Part shown: positions 62,467-64,000 of the stretch, one piece after another
Numbering within the stretch: position 1 is the stretch's first letter
Layout of the letters: every line of letters begins with the position of its first letter
Source: Desmonostoc muscorum FACHB-395
Lineage (GTDB): Bacteria > Cyanobacteriota > Cyanobacteriia > Cyanobacteriales > Nostocaceae
Reading direction: 5' to 3'
NCBI RefSeq assembly: GCF_014698035.1
Contig: NZ_JACJSF010000012.1
Span: forward strand, 1-64,000
Length of the DNA stretch: 64,000 bases
Program-made: the position numbers and the translations under genes
Notes under the pieces: generated by a model
The model's input: the letters and a program-made list of their open reading frames with translations, nothing else
Told to the model about the DNA's origin: nothing
The model's database searches: none

Positions 62467-63441
62467 TTATAACAATCCCAATTCTTCTGGAAAGCCCAGC
62501 ATGATGTTTAGGTTTTGGATTGCGGCTCCTGATGCGCCTTTGCCCAAGTTGTCGAGACGAGCAACTAGCAATGCTTCTTTGGTGGTGTCATTGGCGAATA
62601 CAAAAACCTGAACAATATTAGTGCCGTTCACTGCAATCGCATCCAAAAATATTCCGTCTCGCAGCAGAGTAGAATCTTGGAATGGAGCAACCTGCACAAA
62701 TTTTTCACCTTGGTAGTAATCAGCGATCGCTTCATAGATTACCTCACCTGATGGTGGATTATCCAAAGTTCCTAACGGCAAAGGCACTTGAACTAGCATC
62801 CCTTGCTCAAAATCCCCTACTGAAGGGACAAATAGTGGCGGCGATGCTAACCCTGAATAATAATGCATTTCCTTGACGTGCTTATGTCCAAACTGCAAAC
62901 CGTAGATTCCATAAGGATATAGTGACTCACCCCCGGCTTGCTGTTCATGGAAGGTATGGTATTGTTTGATAAGATTCTTTCCGCCACCTGAGTAACCTGA
63001 TACTGCATTCACGGTGATGGGAAAATTATTTTTTAAAAGTCCCTTAGCAATCAACGGACGGATACAGGCTAAAAATCCTGTGGGATAACAACCTGGATTG
63101 CTGACAAACTGAGCGCTGGCGATTTTCTCTCGCTGTCCTGGATTGAGTTCGGGGAACCCATATATCCAGCCATTAGCTGTCCGATGGGCACTACTAGCAT
63201 CAAGGATTTTAACCGTAGTACTACTTACTAAGCTAACAGCTTCGCGGGCTGCATCATCAGGTAGGCAGAGAATAATAACATCAACGGCATTGATTAGTTT
63301 AGCTCGCTCATTTGCATCTTTACGTTTAGATGTCTCAATGCTAACTAACTCGATATCATCCCGTTGATTAAGACGTGAATAAATTTGTAAGCCTGTGGTT
63401 CCTGATTCGCCATCAATGAAAATCTTAGGTTTAGTAATCAT
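62467..63441 (-). CDS. argC: N-acetyl-gamma-glutamyl-phosphate reductase, short type
   Basis: 324 residues from the ATG at 63441 (MITKPKIFIDGESGTTG); an upstream reading to 63495 is not needed. Third enzyme of arginine synthesis, reducing acetylglutamyl phosphate to the semialdehyde with NADPH. Rossmann motif GESGTTGLQIYSRL, catalytic Cys in FVSNPGCYPTGFLA, and GYSGGGKNLIKQY, GHKHVKEM are present. Length and motifs point to the shorter (ArgC type 2) branch rather than the usual 350-residue form; many cyanobacteria keep both. Arginine synthesis feeds cyanophycin in heterocystous strains. Complete. Confidence 0.94.
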   Translation of the reverse strand: MITKPKIFIDGESGTTGLQIYSRLNQRDDIELVSIETSKRKDANERAKLINAVDVIILCLPDDAAREAVSLVSSTTVKILDASSAHRTANGWIYGFPELNPGQREKIASAQFVSNPGCYPTGFLACIRPLIAKGLLKNNFPITVNAVSGYSGGGKNLIKQYHTFHEQQAGGESLYPYGIYGLQFGHKHVKEMHYYSGLASPPLFVPSVGDFEQGMLVQVPLPLGTLDNPPSGEVIYEAIADYYQGEKFVQVAPFQDSTLLRDGIFLDAIAVNGTNIVQVFVFANDTTKEALLVARLDNLGKGASGAAIQNLNIMLGFPEELGLL

Positions 63442-64000
63442 GCGGGGAGTATCCTTAGATGTCAGTAGTATTTTAAAACAGCTATTAGTTATCAAAGTTT
63501 AAGATGGGAATTTACACCCCAAATCAAACTTACCACGCAATAGTTCTGGGGAACTCTGACTCGCAACTGTTTACTCTGCACTTTCTGAAGGATCTTCAAA
63601 AAGGCTTTAAATGTCTCTTCTCCTATGCAGAAAACGGATGGTTTCAATCCTTTAATTTATAAAGTGGTAAAAAATTAGATAATTACCGACTGAAAAACTC
63701 CGCAGACTTGGCATTAAGAAGTCACACTTTCTTCCCATACTTGGGCTTTACACCAGTATTTTATCGCTTTCTATCTTTTGCGATCGCACGTATGAGTACC
63801 ACCTCAACTTGGCGTATTCTTCATCTTCACCAGGAATAATTTCCCAAAAGCCTTGTTAATGCAAGGCTTTCAGCTTACCAAGCGTGCCATTCAACCCTTT
63901 GATGATCTGTTTCCAAGTTCTACTTTGCCCTCATCCTACTGCTAAATACACCTGGACAATACCTGACTTATTCTCCCCATCTCTCAGTACAATCGCGGTT
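63442..64000. other. Region upstream of argC to window end
   Basis: No complete gene. On the minus strand at about 63760-63865 a frame reads GFWEIIPGEDEEYAKLRWYS and onward to a stop, without start, and an adjacent frame reads IIKGLNGTLGKLKALH; these look like broken coding sequence, perhaps of a lost gene crossing the window edge. A single GTTTCAATCC at 63647 recalls CRISPR repeats but is not repeated. Confidence 0.35.

Noticed and set aside
63640-63660. GTTTCAATCC, like the end of a CRISPR repeat
   Set aside because: Occurs once, no regularly spaced copies and no cas genes.

Overview
The window is chromosomal DNA from a filamentous, heterocyst-forming cyanobacterium of the Nostoc type. The evidence is consistent. 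The HIP1 octamer GCGATCGC is scattered through most genes. Several cyanobacteria-only genes are present (ndhM, narM, cnaT, ccmP, a hetP-family gene). Intergenic DNA is loaded with the heptanucleotide tandem repeats and small fold-back elements typical of Nostoc genomes. The single-component nitrate transporter (nrtP between nirA and narB) recalls the arrangement I associate with Nostoc punctiforme-like strains; the species assignment is inference.

Layout. 0.2-3 kb: a Ycf29/Rre1-type response regulator, a small unknown gene and ndhM. 3.5-10.2 kb: a phospho-signalling/protease group made of a zinc-ribbon PP2C phosphatase, a CHAT-FHA caspase-like protein, an acidic partner of unknown function and a convergent FHA-PrsW membrane protease. 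11-23 kb: a nitrate-assimilation island with narM, a psiE-like gene, narB, nrtP and nirA on the minus strand, and a Tat-type Rieske protein, a HEAT-repeat protein, a solitary HicB, ntcB and cnaT on the plus strand. Two textbook NtcA promoters and an NtcB-type palindrome lie in it. 23-31 kb: a LytR-CpsA-Psr protein, a repeat-invaded membrane protein, an AI-2E/PerM family permease, a lipoprotein serpin beside a subtilisin-like protease, and rpe. 31-34 kb: a hetP-family gene, a small unknown gene and the decayed C-terminus of an ABC exporter, resembling a degraded hetC-hetP locus. 34-49 kb: a GH116 glucosidase, a secreted PPC-domain protein, two Ser/Thr kinases (one with WD40 repeats and the same N-terminal zinc ribbon as the phosphatase), a STAS protein, a GH57 enzyme, an Nfu scaffold, a sensor histidine kinase and a small protein. 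49-64 kb: lepA, a PAS4-GAF-GGDEF diguanylate cyclase, a GT4 transferase, ccmP (carboxysome shell) coupled to a pentapeptide-repeat protein, a sucrose-phosphate-synthase-like GT4 preceded by what I read as a cyclic-di-AMP (ydaO/yuaA) riboswitch, a phosphatase pseudogene, a DUF1350 protein and argC.

How it works together. The clearest unit is nitrate use: uptake (NrtP), reduction (NarB with NarM, NirA) and control (NtcA sites, NtcB, CnaT) are adjacent, and two uncharacterised genes (Rieske, HEAT) sit inside the unit. A second theme is Thr/Ser-phosphorylation signalling: one phosphatase, two FHA proteins that are themselves proteases, and two kinases. A third is repeat biology: heptad arrays and MITE-like elements fill the gaps and in at least three places have entered coding sequence (nirA, the 24.6-kb membrane protein, the GH116 gene), and in one place apparently the variable loop of the riboswitch. 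No tRNA, rRNA, CRISPR array or intact insertion sequence was seen.
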